From Pleurodeles waltl (taxonomy: Eukaryota; Chordata; Amphibia; Caudata; Salamandridae), in contig NC_090447.1 in assembly GCF_031143425.1 (NCBI RefSeq), forward strand, positions 30,222,238 to 30,286,237: a DNA stretch of 64,000 bases. The letters run 5' to 3'. Positions 42,594 to 53,702 of this stretch are shown in pieces (positions within the stretch are counted from its first letter, which is position 1; each line of letters opens with the position of its first letter). The position numbers were made by a program, and so were the translations under genes. The notes under the pieces were generated by a model. The model did no database searches and was not told the origin of the DNA. It saw only the letters and a program-made list of their open reading frames with translations.

Positions 42594-43847
42594 CAGTGGT
42601 CCCCAAATGTTTGACTTCTGTGGACCCCTACTTTATCATTGCTGGAACCCAGGGACCCCGGCCGAATCATTTTTGGAACCTGGGGACCCCCCCTACCCCA
42701 CACTGAGTCATTACAGGAAGGGGGGACCATGGCCTAAACACTGTTGATGATTTGAACCGCAAAACAGTGCTCATAAAATATGGAAACAAGCATTCATCAA
42801 ACACATACACAAATGACAACACATTTTATTTAACTTGCAAACAACTATAAATAAAAAATAATTTTAGTAGGAAGGTTGGAGGTTTTCTAAGTTCAATTGA
42901 AGCCAGACATATTCTGTTTGATGCGCCTGCGCTGCTCCCACAAATCAATCTGAGGACGATAATGTAATTTTTTGCCTCTAATTTTAAATTCCTTGACATT
43001 AAGGGCCAGATGTAGCAAAACGCCAATTTGCGACTTGCAAATTGCGAGTCCCTGCGACTCGCAATTTGCAACTCGCAAATTGGTATGCAGTACAGTGTCT
43101 CAGACACCGACTGCGACTCGCTATGGGGTCGCAATGACCCACCTCATTAATATTCATGAGGTGGGTCGCTAATTGCGGCCCCGTAGCGAGTCTAGGCACT
43201 CGCAAACATGGAGGCCTGCTGTCGTCAGCAGACCTCCATGTTCGTGACTGCTTTAAATAAAGCAGTTTTTTTTTTTTTAAGTGTAGCCCGTTTTCCTTAA
43301 AGGAAAACGAGCTGCACTTAAAAAAAAAAAAGAAACCTTTAGTTTCGGTATTTTTTCAGGGCAGGGAGTGGTCCTTTGGACCACTCCCTGCCCTGAAAAC
43401 ATATTTGTGGGTCCATTCACAAAGTGGAAGGGGTCCCATGGGGACCCCTTCCAATTTGCGAGTGGGTTACCATCCACTTGAAGTGGATGTTAACTGCGAC
43501 TCTATTTGCGACCGCATAATGGAATTGCATTCCACTCCGAATCGCAAATCGGAAGGGAACACCCCTTCCTATTTGCGATTCTGAAATGCATATTGCGAGT
43601 CGGTCCCGACTCGCAATATGCATTTCTGAATAGCAAAGAGGCTTTTGCGCCTTGCAAACGTCGATTTTCGCCGTTTGCGAGGCGCAAACCCTTTGCTACA
43701 TCTGGCCCTAAGTGTACATTTTAATTTTCACTTGTACATTTAGTCACTTTATTTATATACACTTCACTTCTCTGTTAACATTATTACATTTTCTAGGCAG
43801 TCGGGGACCCCCTGATGTGCCCACGGTCCACAGGTTAGGAACCACAG
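42594..43847. mobile_element. hAT-like non-autonomous element, split by a TIR insertion
   Basis: The left end is CAGTGGTCCCCAAATG with CTTCTGTGGACC following. The inverted right end is CTGTGGTTCCTAACCTGTGG, followed by ACC. CAGTGGTTCCCAA-type ends are characteristic of hAT-Charlie-like elements. Without the 706-bp insertion it would be about 545 bp. A GGAACC-CAGGGACCCC block is tandemly duplicated near the left end. I could not find a convincing 8-bp TSD. Confidence 0.5.
43003..43708. mobile_element. Harbinger-like TIR element with TAA target duplication
   Basis: 706 bp bounded by GGGCCAGATGTAGCAAA and its inverted copy, flanked by TAA at 43,000-43,002 and 43,709-43,711. A TWA-type 3-bp TSD is typical of PIF/Harbinger. 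The interior is a chain of near-palindromes (CGTTTTCCTTAAAGGAAAACG-type centre, GGGAGTGGTCC/GGACCACTCCC, GTCCCATGGGGAC). No transposase, so it would need one in trans. Same family as the two copies at 7.8-9.0 kb. Confidence 0.85.
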
Positions 43848-44735
43848 GGGGGAACAGCACAGTTTCAGCAAGGTAAAGATTAGAACTTGGGGTCTTCTCC
43901 TGGCACAAAGGTGCCGCACCGCCTCCCTCCACTGTCACATTGTTGTCTCTGAATCGGACAACCCCAAGCCCCTCACCTGTACTGCAGGATGGGAAGTGTT
44001 TGCACTGTGGCCGCCCTTGTTGGTATCTGGCGTTCTCTGTGGGATCTCCATGGGTCCCACCGTTGTTATTCCTTTATCCACAAGGGCTGTTGAATATACT
44101 CAGTCTGGCTGAGAAGGGTCAGTGGAGCTCGGTATAGTAGAGATCTGTGAAAGAAGGCGGTAATAGAACACTGGAACGTTGTGAGCTCCTTTGAAGACAA
44201 TGCAGTGCTCAAGGCTTCTAATGGCTGGTAAAAGCCCGGAGCTCCAACATTCCAATGTTTGTCAGCAACAGCTGTAAACAAAGGCCTCACGGTGCCCGAG
44301 AGAATTTCACTCCCCGTTGTTTTATTTATTAGAACATTCTGTCCTCTAGTGGCGGAATGTTGTTGTAGCCTTATAGGCCACCGTAGATGGGCTATATCAG
44401 CCATTAAAGGCTTGCTCTCTTGTTAAAGGCCCTCGTTGAACGCTGAGGTGGGCCTTTAATTGCTGGTATAGCCTGATCTGGCAGGCTATAAGGCTGTAGT
44501 AGATTGCCTCCTGCTACATGAGGCAGACTCAGGGACAGGACCTGTGAGATGGAGCATCGCAGAACATAAGGCGAGTGCTGGGACGGGCTAAAGAGTGCTA
44601 TATTTTGGGTGGGAAAGAGGAGGTGACCAGCAGCCTCAGCCCGCCACTGCGGATGGAGATTTTTTTTAGGATGGGATGTGAGGGGCCAGTTGATAAAGGG
44701 CATAGAGCATCGGTAGGAGAAATACTTTACTTTGA
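43848..44735. other. Unassigned sequence with one inverted repeat
   Basis: TGTAGCCTTATAGGCC (44,364) is mirrored by GCTATAAGGCTGTA (44,485), bracketing about 105 bp, possibly a small fold-back element. The remainder shows no gene. Confidence 0.5.
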
Positions 44736-44736
44736 G

Positions 44737-44812
44737 TGGGTGAGATAGCTCAGCTGATCAGTTCTGCTTCTCAGCTCGGTGTGTAACTTACAGGTTTGAA
44801 ATGTGTAGTTGA
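44737..44812 (+). repeat. tRNA-like sequence, probable SINE head
   Basis: GGGTGAGATAGCTCAGCTGA resembles the 5' half of a tRNA with an A box. About 50 bp on, ACAGGTTTGAAATGTG resembles a degenerate B box (GGTTCGA type). The anticodon arm does not fold cleanly, so it is not a functional tRNA; a tRNA-derived SINE fragment is the best reading. Confidence 0.4.
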
Positions 44813-44889
44813 TGTCATGTCTTGATGCCGGCAGGATTATCTCAAGCTGTCAGCCTTGTGAGGAGGATATATTCAGTACTGTCGAGCTG

Positions 44890-45180
44890 GGAGCATCTGT
44901 ATGAGTGGCATGTGAGTGCAGGGTGGGTGGTGTAACTGTGTGAGTGAGGGTGAGCTATGTACCTACCTTCAGTAAACAGTGTGGATTGTGCCTGTCTACA
45001 GGGCATTGGTGTGCGTTGTGTCCAAGAGCAGATTTTCATAGTGTATGCGTGCAAGTTGAGGGTCCATAAGGGTGCAGGGTGAGCCAAGAGCATTGATGAA
45101 TACTGGGTGAGTGGCATGCATGTGTGAGTGTAGGGGGTGGATGTTCTCATTGAGCGTAGAGTGAGCTGTGAGCAGTGTGC
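44890..45180 (+). repeat. Degenerate left edge of the 77-bp array
   Basis: Words of the satellite unit (GTGAGTGCAGGGTG, GTGAGGGTGAGCTATG, GTGTGCCTGTGTGAATGC) appear with large gaps and substitutions before regular 77-bp periodicity begins. This fits decay of boundary units not corrected by exchange. Confidence 0.75.
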
Positions 45181-48100
45181 CTGTGTGAATGCAGGGTGAG
45201 ATATGTGTCTGTGTGAGTGCAAGGTATGCCTGTGGGAGTGCAGAGTCAGTGGTGTGCCTGTGTGAATGCAGGGTGAGCTATGTGTCTGTGTGAGTGCAAG
45301 GTATGCCTGTGGGAGTGCAGAGTCAGTGATGTGCCTGCAAGACTGCCGGGTGAGCTATGTGTCTGTGTGAGTGCAAGGTATGTCTGTGGGAGTGCAGAGT
45401 CAGTGGTGTGCCTGCGAGACTGCCGGGTGAGCTATGTGTCTGTGTGAGTGCAAGGTGTGCCTGTGGGAGTGCAGAGTCGGTGGTGTGCCTGTGTGAATGC
45501 AGGGTGAGCTATGTGTCTGTGTGAGTGCAAGGTATGCGTGTGGGAGTGCAGAGTCGGTGGTGTGCCTGCGAGACTTCCGGGTGAGCTATGTGTCTGTGAG
45601 TGCAAGGTGTGCCTGTGGGAGTGCAGAGTCGGTGGTGTGCCTGTGTGAATGCAGGGTGAGCTATGTGTCTGTGTGAGTGCAAGGTATGCCTGTGGGAGTG
45701 CAGAGTCAGTGGTGTGCCTGTGTGACTGCAGGGTGAGCTATGTGTCTGTGTGAGTGCAAGGTATGCCTGTGGGAGTGCAGAGTCAGTGGTATGCCTGCGA
45801 GACTGCCGGGTGAGCTATGTGTCTGTGTGAGTACAAGGTATGCCTGTGGGAGTGCAGAGTTGGTGGTGTGCCTGTGTGAATGCAGGGTAAGCTATGTGTC
45901 TGTGTGAGTGCAAGGTATGCCTGTGGGAGTGCAGAGTCAGTGGTGTGCCTGCGAGACTGCCGGGGGAGCTATGTGTCTGTGTGAGTGCAAGGTATGCCTG
46001 TGGGAGTGCAGAGTCGGTGGTGTGCCTGTGTGAATGCAGGGTGAGCTATGTGTCTGTGTGAGTGCAAGGTATGCCTGTGGGAGTGCAGAGTCAGTGGTGT
46101 GCCTGTGTGACTGCAGGGTGAGCTATGTGTCTGTGAGTGCAAGGTATGCCTGTGGGAGTGCAGAGTCAGTGGTGTGCCTGCGAGACTGCCGGGTGAGCTA
46201 TGTGTCTGTGTGAGTGCAAGGTATGCCTGTGGGAGTGTAGAGTCGGTGGTGTGCCTGTGTGAATGCAGGGTGAGCTATGTGTCTGTGTGAGTGCATGGTG
46301 TGCCTGTGAGAGTGCAGAGTCGGTGGTGCGCCTGCGAGACTGCAGGGTGAGCTATGTGTCTGTGTGAGTGCAAGGTATGCCTGTGGGAGTGCAGAGTCGG
46401 TGGTGTGCCTGTGTGAATGCAGGGTGAGCTATGTGTCTGTGTTAGTGCAAGGTGTGCCTGTGAGAGTGCAGAGTCAGTGGTGTGCCTGCGAGACTGCCGG
46501 GTGAGCTATGTGTCTGTGTGAGTTCAAGGTGTGCCTGTGGGAGTGCAGAGTCGGTGGTGTGCCTGCGAGACTGCCGGGTGAGCTATGTGTCTGTGTGAGT
46601 GCAAGGTATGCCTGTGGGAGTGCAGAGTCGGTGGTGTGCCTGCGAGACTGCCGGGTGAGCTATGTGTCTGTGTGAGTGCAAGGTATGCCTGTGGGAGTGC
46701 AGAGTCGGTGGTGTGCCTGCGAGACTGCCGGGTGAGCTATGTGTCTGTGTGAGTGCAAGGTATGCCTGTGGGAGTGCAGAGTCGGTGGTGTGCCTGTATG
46801 AATGCAGGGTGAGCTATGTGTCTGTGTGAGTGCACGGTATGCCTGTGGGAGTGCAGAGTCAGTGGTGTGCCTGTGTGAATGCAGGGTGAGCTATGTGTCT
46901 GTGTGAGTGCAAGGTATGCCTGTGGGAGTGCAGAGTCGGTGGTGTGCCTGTGTGAATGCAGGGTGAGCTATGTGTCTGTGTGAGTGCAAGGTGTGCCTGT
47001 GGGAGTGCAAAGTCGGTGGTGTGCCTGTGTGAATGCAGGGTGAGCTATGTGTCTGTGTGAGTGCAAGGTGTGCCTGTGAGAGTGCAGAGTCAGTGGTGTG
47101 CCTGCGAGACTGCCGGGTGAGCTATGTGTCTGTGTGAGTGCAAGGTATGCCTGTGGGAGTGCAGAGTCAGTGGTGTGCCTGTGTGACTGCAGGGTGAGCT
47201 ATGTGTCTGTGTGAGTGCAAGGTATGCCTATGGGAGTGCAGAGCCGGTGGTGTGCCTGTGTGAATGCAGGGTGAGCTATGTGTCTGTGTGAGTGCAAGGT
47301 ATGCCTGTGGGAGTGCAGAGTCGGTGGTGTGCCTGTGTGAATGCAGGGTGAGCTATGTGTCTGTGTTAGTGCAAGGTGTGCCTGTGAGAGTGCAGAGTCG
47401 GTGGTGTGCCTCGGAGACTGCCGGGTGAGCTATGTGTCTGTGTGAGTGCAAGGTATGCCTGTGGGAGTGCAGAGTCGGTGGTGTGCCTGTGTGAATGCAG
47501 GGTGAGCTATGTGTCTGTGTGAGTGCAAGGTATGCCTGTGGGAGTGCAGAGTCGGTGGTGTGCCTGCGAGACTGCTGGGTGAGCTATGTGTCTGTGTGAG
47601 TGCAAGGTATGCCTGTGGGAGTGCAGAGTCAGTGCTGTGCCTGTGTGAGTGCAACATATGCCTATGGGAGTGCAGAGTCGGTGGTGTGCCTGTGTGAATG
47701 CAGGGTGAGCTATGTGTCTGTGTGAGTGCAAGGTATGCCTGTGGGAGTGCAGAGTCAGTGGTGTGCCTGCGAGACTGCCGGGTGAGCTATGTGTCTGTGT
47801 GAGTGCAAGGTATGCCTGTGGGAGTGCAGAGTCGATGGTGTGCCTGTGTGACTGCCGGGTGAGCTATGTGTCTGTGTGAGTGCAAGGTATGCCTGTGGGA
47901 GTGCAGAGTCAGTGGTGTGCCTGTGTGAATGCAGGGTGAGCTATGTGTCTGTGTGAGTGCAAGGTATGCCTGTGAGAGTGCAGAGTCAGTGGTGTGCCTG
48001 TGTGAATGCAGGGTGAGCTATGTGTCTGTGTGAGTGCAAGGTGTGCCTGTGGGAGTGCAAAGTCGGTGGTGTGCCTGTGTGAATGCAGGGTGAGCTATGT

Positions 48101-50403
48101 GTCTGTGTGAGTGCAAGGTGTGCCTGTGAGAGTGCAGAGTCAGTGGTGTGCCTGCGAGACTGCTGGGTGAGCTATGTGTCTGTGTGAGTGCAAGGTGTGC
48201 CTGTGGGAGTGCAGAGTCGGTGGTGTGCCTGTGTGAATGCAGGGTAAGCTATGTGTCTGTGTGAGTGCAAGGTATGCCTGTGGGAGTGCAGAGTCGGTGG
48301 TGTGCCTGCGAGACTGCCGGGTGAGCTATGTGTCTGTGTGAGTGCAAGGTATGCCTGTGGGAGTGCAGAGTCAGTGCTGGGCCTGTGTGAATGCAGGGTG
48401 AGCTATGTGTCTGTGTGAGTGCAAGGTATGCCTATGGGAGTGCAGAGTCGGTGGTGTGCCTGTGTGAATGCAGGGTGAGCTATGTGTCTGTGTGAGTGCA
48501 AGGTATGCCTGTGGGAGTGCAGAGTCAGTGGTGTGCCTGCGAGACAGCCGGGTGAGCTATGTGTCTGTGTGAGTGCAAGGTATGCCTGTGGGAGTGCAGA
48601 GTCGGTGGTGTGCCTGTGTGACTGCCGGGTGAGCTATGTGTCTGTGTGAGTGCAAGGTATGCCTGTGGGAGTGCAGAGTCAGTGGTGTGCCTGTGTGAAT
48701 GCAGGGTGAGCTATGTGTCTGTGTGAGTGCAAGGTATGCCTGTGAGAGTGCAGAGTCAGTGGTGTGCCTGTGTGAATGCAGGGTGAGCTATGTGTCTGTG
48801 TGAGTGCAAGGTATGCCTGTGGGAGTGCAGAGTCGGTGGTATGCCTGTGTGACTGCAGGGTGAGCTATGTGTCTGTGTGAGTGCAAGGTATGCCTGTGGG
48901 AGTGCAGAGTCGGTGGTGTGCCTGTGTGAATGCAGGGTGAGCTATGTGTCTGTGAGTGCAAGGTATGCCTGTGGGAGTGCAGTCAGTGGTGTGCCTGTGT
49001 GAATGCAGGGTGAGCTATGTGTCTGTGTGAGTGCAAGGTGTCCCTGTGAGAGTGCAGAGTCGGTGGTGTGCCTGCGAGACTTCCGGGTGAGCTATGTGTC
49101 TGTGTGAGTGCAAGGTATGCCTGTGGGAGTGCAGAGTCAGTGGTGTGCCTGTGTGAATGCAGGGTGAGCTATGTGTCTGTGTGAGTGCAAGGTGTGCCTG
49201 TGAGAGTGCAGAGTCGGTGGTGTGCCTGCGAGACTGCCGGGTGAGCTATGTGTCTGTGTGAGTGCAAGGTATGCCTGTGGGAGTGCAGAGTCAGTGGTGT
49301 GCCTGTGTGACTGCAGGGTGAGCTATGTGTCTGTGTGAGTGCAAGGTATGCCTATGGGAGTGCAGAGCCGGTGGTGTGCCTGTGTGAATGCAGGGTGAGC
49401 TATGTGTCTGTGTGAGTGCAAGGTATGCCTGTGGGAGTGCAGAGTCGGTGGTGTGCCTGTGTGAATGCAGGGTGAGCTATGTGTCTGTGTTAGTGCAAGG
49501 TGTGCCTGTGAGAGTGCAGAGTCGGTGGTGTGCCTGCGAGACTGCCGGGTGAGCTATGTGTCTGTGTGAGTGCAAGGTATGCCTGTGGGAGTGCAGAGTC
49601 GGTGGTGTGCCTGTGTGAATGCAGGGTGAGCTATGTGTCTGTGTGAGTGCGCGGTATGCCTGTGGGAGTGCAGAGTCAGTGGTGTGCCTGTGTGAATGCA
49701 GGGTGAGCTATGTGTCTGTGTGAGTGCAAGGTATGCCTGTGGGAGTGCAGAGTCGGTGGCGTGCCTGTGTGAATGCAGGGTGAGCTATGTGTCTGTGTGA
49801 GTGCAAGGTATGCCTGTGGGAGTGCAGAGTCAGTGGTGTCCCTGTGTGACTGCAGGGTGAGCTATGTGTCTGTGTGAGTGCAAGGTATGCCTGTGGGAGT
49901 GCAGAGCCGGTGGTGTGCCTGTGTGAATGCAGGGTGAGCTATGTGTCTGTGTGAGTGCAAGGTATGCCTGTGGGAGTGCAGAGTCGGTGGTGTGCCTGTG
50001 TGAATGCAGGGTGAGCTATGTGTCTGTGTTAGTGCAAGGTGTGCCTGTGAGAGTGCAGAGTCGGTGGTGTGCCTGCGAGACTGCCGGGTGAGCTATGTGT
50101 CTGTGTGAGTGCAAGGTATGCCTGTGGGAGTGCAGAGTCGGTGGTGTGCCTGTGTGAATGCAGGGTGAGCTATGTGTCTGTGTGAGTGCGCGGTATGCCT
50201 GTGGGAGTGCAGAGTCAGTGGTGTGCCTGTGTGAATGCAGGGTGAGCTATGTGTCTGTGTGAGTGCAAGGTATGCCTGTGGGAGTGCAGAGTCGGTGGCG
50301 TGCCTGTGTGAATGCAGGGTGAGCTATGTGTCTGTGTGAGTGCAAGGTATGCCTGTGGGAGTGCAGAGTCGGTAGTGTGCCTGTGTGAATGCAGGGTGAG
50401 CTA
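45181..50403 (+). repeat. 77-bp satellite array, left block (~68 units)
   Basis: The unit begins GTGAGCTATGTGTCTGTGTG, continues AGTGCAAGGTATGCCTGTGG, GAGTGCAGAGTCGGTGGTGT, and ends either GCCTGTGTGAATGCAGG (type A) or GCCTGCGAGACTGCCGG (type B). Both types are 77 bp and intermixed. The type A unit has 33 G, 22 T, 12 A and 10 C on the plus strand. From 49,320 to 50,400 a seven-unit (539-bp) block is repeated: GAGCCGG at 49,366 and 49,905, TGCGCGGTATG at 49,647 and 50,186. Confidence 0.97.
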
Positions 50404-51828
50404 TGTCACGGTTTCGGGTGGGTCTGATCAGGACTTTGGTTGGGACACCCCTTGAGGTCACCGAATATCCTAAAGAGGTAGTACACTGGGGCAGAGGAGC
50501 AGCTAAAGGCATACACGGAAAGGACAGCTATGGATAGGCACAGGAAACAGGAAAGTAAAAGCAGAGCAACCCTTGTGTGAACAAACAGGAAACGGATTAC
50601 CAGTGGACAAACACGCTGGGGTTGTACACAGAGTAAGGCGCAGAACCTCCCACAGTGACAGGGAATCTCAATGCCTCTGTGCAGTTTGCTCTTACAGATA
50701 GTCACCCTGCCAGCCCCATAGAAAGGAGGCAGCAGAAGTGATTCTGTCTCTGGACCCTAGAGCACAAACAAGGATAGTACTTACATACACAGGACACGCT
50801 CTTGTGGGTCCAGCTGGAAACACAGTGGCGATTCCTGAGAAAACAGCAATAGCACACTGTCACTGTTAGGCACGAAATACAACGTATAACACTGGACAAG
50901 GATGGGGGCTGGAATTGCCTCCTGGAAACCAGGAGCCAACCCCAGTACACAGGAGGACACGTATACACTGGTGAAGACTGATAGAACACTTACCAGACAC
51001 AAAGAACCAAGAAGAAACAGAAACAGAAGGGAACAAACAAAGAGGCAGAGGCAAGAACTAGGAACAGGCTCGGGCTGAAGCAAAGGCGGGTCTAGGACTT
51101 GAAAACAGGGCGCAAACTTCTGGCTGGGACAGACAGAGACAGGACTGGGAAACTGAGAACAGGCTCTGGCTGGAACAGGACTGGAATACAGGGAGTAGGA
51201 AATGAGCAGTAAACAGGACTGGGAAACAGAGAGAAGGTTCAGGCTGAAACAAGGCAGGAGCAGGGCAGAGAAACAGGGAGCAGGCTTTGGAAGAAACAAA
51301 CCGGTACAAGGCTAAGAAGTAGGGAGCAGACTCTGGCTGGAACAATCAGGAGCAGGGCAGAGAAACAGGAAACAGGATCAGGCTGGAACAGAACAGGAAC
51401 AAAACTGGAACACCATCCGACAAAGGGTCTGTAACACAAAGGAATCGAAGTCCGATGCACGACGGGGAGCTTGAGGAAATGGCTGCTTATAAGCAGTTCC
51501 AAGCTGGGCTGCACAGGAGAGGTATCAGGTGTGTGTGGTTTCGGACACTTGCAAGTCCTGGAGGAGAGGATCCAGTGAAAAGGAGCAACTGGACTTCTCC
51601 CATTGAAAACAATGGGAAACAGAATCCAGGTTTTCCTGACTACCAAGCTGTGCATTATGGGATTTGCAGTCCCAGGAAGCAAATGTAGTACTACACAAGT
51701 GTACCATGGAGAAAAGAGAAACAAACAGGAGTCAGCAAGAGACTCTAGATAAGCGTTTAAGGTGATTCCCAGGCATCTGACAGTCCCCTTACATCGCCCC
51801 CTGGAAATGGGACGACAGAGTCGTAACA
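50404..51828. mobile_element. Probable solo LTR, copy 1, inserted in the satellite
   Basis: 1,425 bp starting TGTCACGGTTTCGGG and ending GAGTCGTAACA (TG...CA), flanked by AGCTA at 50,399-50,403 and 51,829-51,833. AGCTA occurs once at the corresponding place in every satellite unit, so it is a 5-bp TSD as made by LTR-element integrase. No internal coding region is present, hence a solo LTR. A degenerate purine-rich internal tandem (GGCTGGAACAGGACTGG-type) spans 51,055-51,410. Minus-strand open frames of up to 196 codons lack motifs. Orientation is undetermined. Confidence 0.8.
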
Positions 51829-51987
51829 AGCTATGTGTCTGTGTGAGTGCAAGGTATGCCTGTGGGAGTGCAGAGTCGGTGGTGTGCCTGTGTGAATGCA
51901 GGGTGAGCTATGTGTCTGTGTGAGTGCAAGGTATGCCTGTGGGAGTGCAGAGTCGGTGGCGTGCCTGTGTGAATGCAGGGTGAGCTA
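51829..51987 (+). repeat. Two satellite units between the LTR copies
   Basis: 159 bp, that is 2 x 77 plus the 5-bp TSD. Part of the 1,584-bp duplicated block. Confidence 0.95.
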
Positions 51988-53412
51988 TGTCACGGTTTCG
52001 GGCGGGTCTGATCAGGACTTTGGTTGGGACACCCCTTGAGGTCACCGAATATCCTAAAGAGGTAGTACACTGGGGCAGAGGAGCAGCTAAAGGCATACAC
52101 GGAAAGGACAGCTATGGATAGGCACAGGAAACAGGAAAGTAAAAGCAGAGCAACCCTTGTGTGAACAAACAGGAAACGGATTACCAGTGGACAAACACGC
52201 TGGGGTTGTACACAGAGTAAGGCGCAGAACCTCCCACAGTGACAGGGAATCTCAATGCCTCTGTGCAGTTTGCTCTTACAGATAGTCACCCTGCCAGCCC
52301 CATAGAAAGGAGGCAGCAGAAGTGATTCTGTCTCTGGACCCTAGAGCACAAACAAGGATAGTACTTACATACACAGGACACGCTCTTGTGGGTCCAGCTG
52401 GAAACACAGTGGCGATTCCTGAGAAAACAGCAATAGCACACTGTCACTGTTAGGCACGAAATACAACGTATAACACTGGACAAGGATGGGGGCTGGAATT
52501 GCCTCCTGGAAACCAGGAGCCAACCCCAGTACACAGGAGGACACGTATACACTGGTGAAGACTGATAGAACACTTACCAGACACAAAGAACCAAGAAGAA
52601 ACAGAAACAGAAGGGAACAAACAAAGAGGCAGAGGCAAGAACTAGGAACAGGCTCGGGCTGAAGCAAAGGCGGGTCTAGGACTTGAAAACAGGGCGCAAA
52701 CTTCTGGCTGGGACAGACAGAGACAGGACTGGGAAACTGAGAACAGGCTCTGGCTGGAACAGGACTGGAATACAGGTAGTAGGAAATGAGCAGTAAACAG
52801 GACTGGGAAACAGAGAGAAGGTTCAGGCTGAAACAAGGCAGGAGCAGGGCAGAGAAACAGGGAGCAGGCTTTGGAAGAAACAAACCGGTACAAGGCTAAG
52901 AAGTAGGGAGCAGACTCTGGCTGGAACAATCAGGAGCAGGGCAGAGAAACAGGAAACAGGATCAGGCTGGAACAGAACAGGAACAAAACTGGAACACCAT
53001 CCGACAAAGGGTCTGTAACACAAAGGAATCGAAGTCCGATGCACGACGGGGAGCTTGAGGAAATGGCTGCTTATAAGCAGTTCCAAGCTGGGCTGCACAG
53101 GAGAGGTATCAGGTGTGTGTGGTTTCGGACACTTGCAAGTCCTGGAGGAGAGGATCCAGTGAAAAGGAGCAACTGGACTTCTCCCATTGAAAACAATGGG
53201 AAACAGAATCCAGGTTTTCCTGACTACCAAGCTGTGCATTATGGGATTTGCAGTCCCAGGAAGCAAATGTAGTACTACACAAGTGTACCATGGAGAAAAG
53301 AGAAACAAACAGGAGTCAGCAAGAGACTCTAGATAAGCGTTTAAGGTGATTCCCAGGCATCTGACAGTCCCCTTACATCGCCCCCTGGAAATGGGACGAC
53401 AGAGTCGTAACA
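51988..53412. mobile_element. Probable solo LTR, copy 2 (duplicate of copy 1)
   Basis: Same length and ends as copy 1, displaced by exactly 1,584 bp. I see two differences: T at 50,419 is C at 52,003, and G at 51,193 is T at 52,777. It is followed by AGCTA at 53,413. Because the spacing equals LTR + TSD + two units, it arose by duplication of array DNA rather than by a second insertion. Confidence 0.85.
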
Positions 53413-53582
53413 AGCTATGTGTCTTTGTGAGTGCAAGGTATGCCTGTGGGAGTGCAGAGTCGGTGGTGTGCCTGTGTGAATGCAGGGTGAGCTATGTGTC
53501 TGTGTGAGTGCAAGGTATGCCTGTGGGAGTGCAAAGTCGGTGGTGTGCCTGTGTGAATGCAGGGTGAGCTATGTGTCTGTGT
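53413..53582 (+). repeat. About two satellite units after LTR copy 2
   Basis: Regular units with one variant (GTCTTTGTG), ending abruptly within a unit at CTGTGT before the LTR fragment. Confidence 0.9.
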
Positions 53583-53702
53583 GAGAAAAGAGAAACAAAC
53601 AGGAGTCAGCAAGAGACTCTAGATAAGCGTTTAAGGTGATTCCCAGGCATCTGACAGTCCCCTTACATCGCCCCCTGGAAATGGGACGACAGAGTCGTAA
53701 CA
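53583..53702. mobile_element. 120-bp terminal fragment of the LTR (third copy)
   Basis: Identical to the last 120 bp of copies 1 and 2 (51,709-51,828), ending in CGTAACA plus AGCTA. Its left junction lies at GAGAAAAGAG within a satellite unit, where array and LTR share a short GAG. This is therefore a deletion derivative of a further duplicated block. Confidence 0.9.

Noticed and set aside
42586..43855. 8-bp TSD for the hAT-like element
   Set aside because: Flanking octamers (ATATAGGG and the sequence after 43,847) do not match convincingly.
51988..53412. Second independent LTR insertion
   Set aside because: The exact 1,584-bp spacing (LTR + TSD + two units) and near identity favour duplication of array DNA over a second insertion at the same unit position.
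50781..53413. Minus-strand frames of 172 and 196 codons present twice
   Set aside because: They occur twice only because the LTR is duplicated; they have no recognisable motif and overlap a low-complexity tandem.
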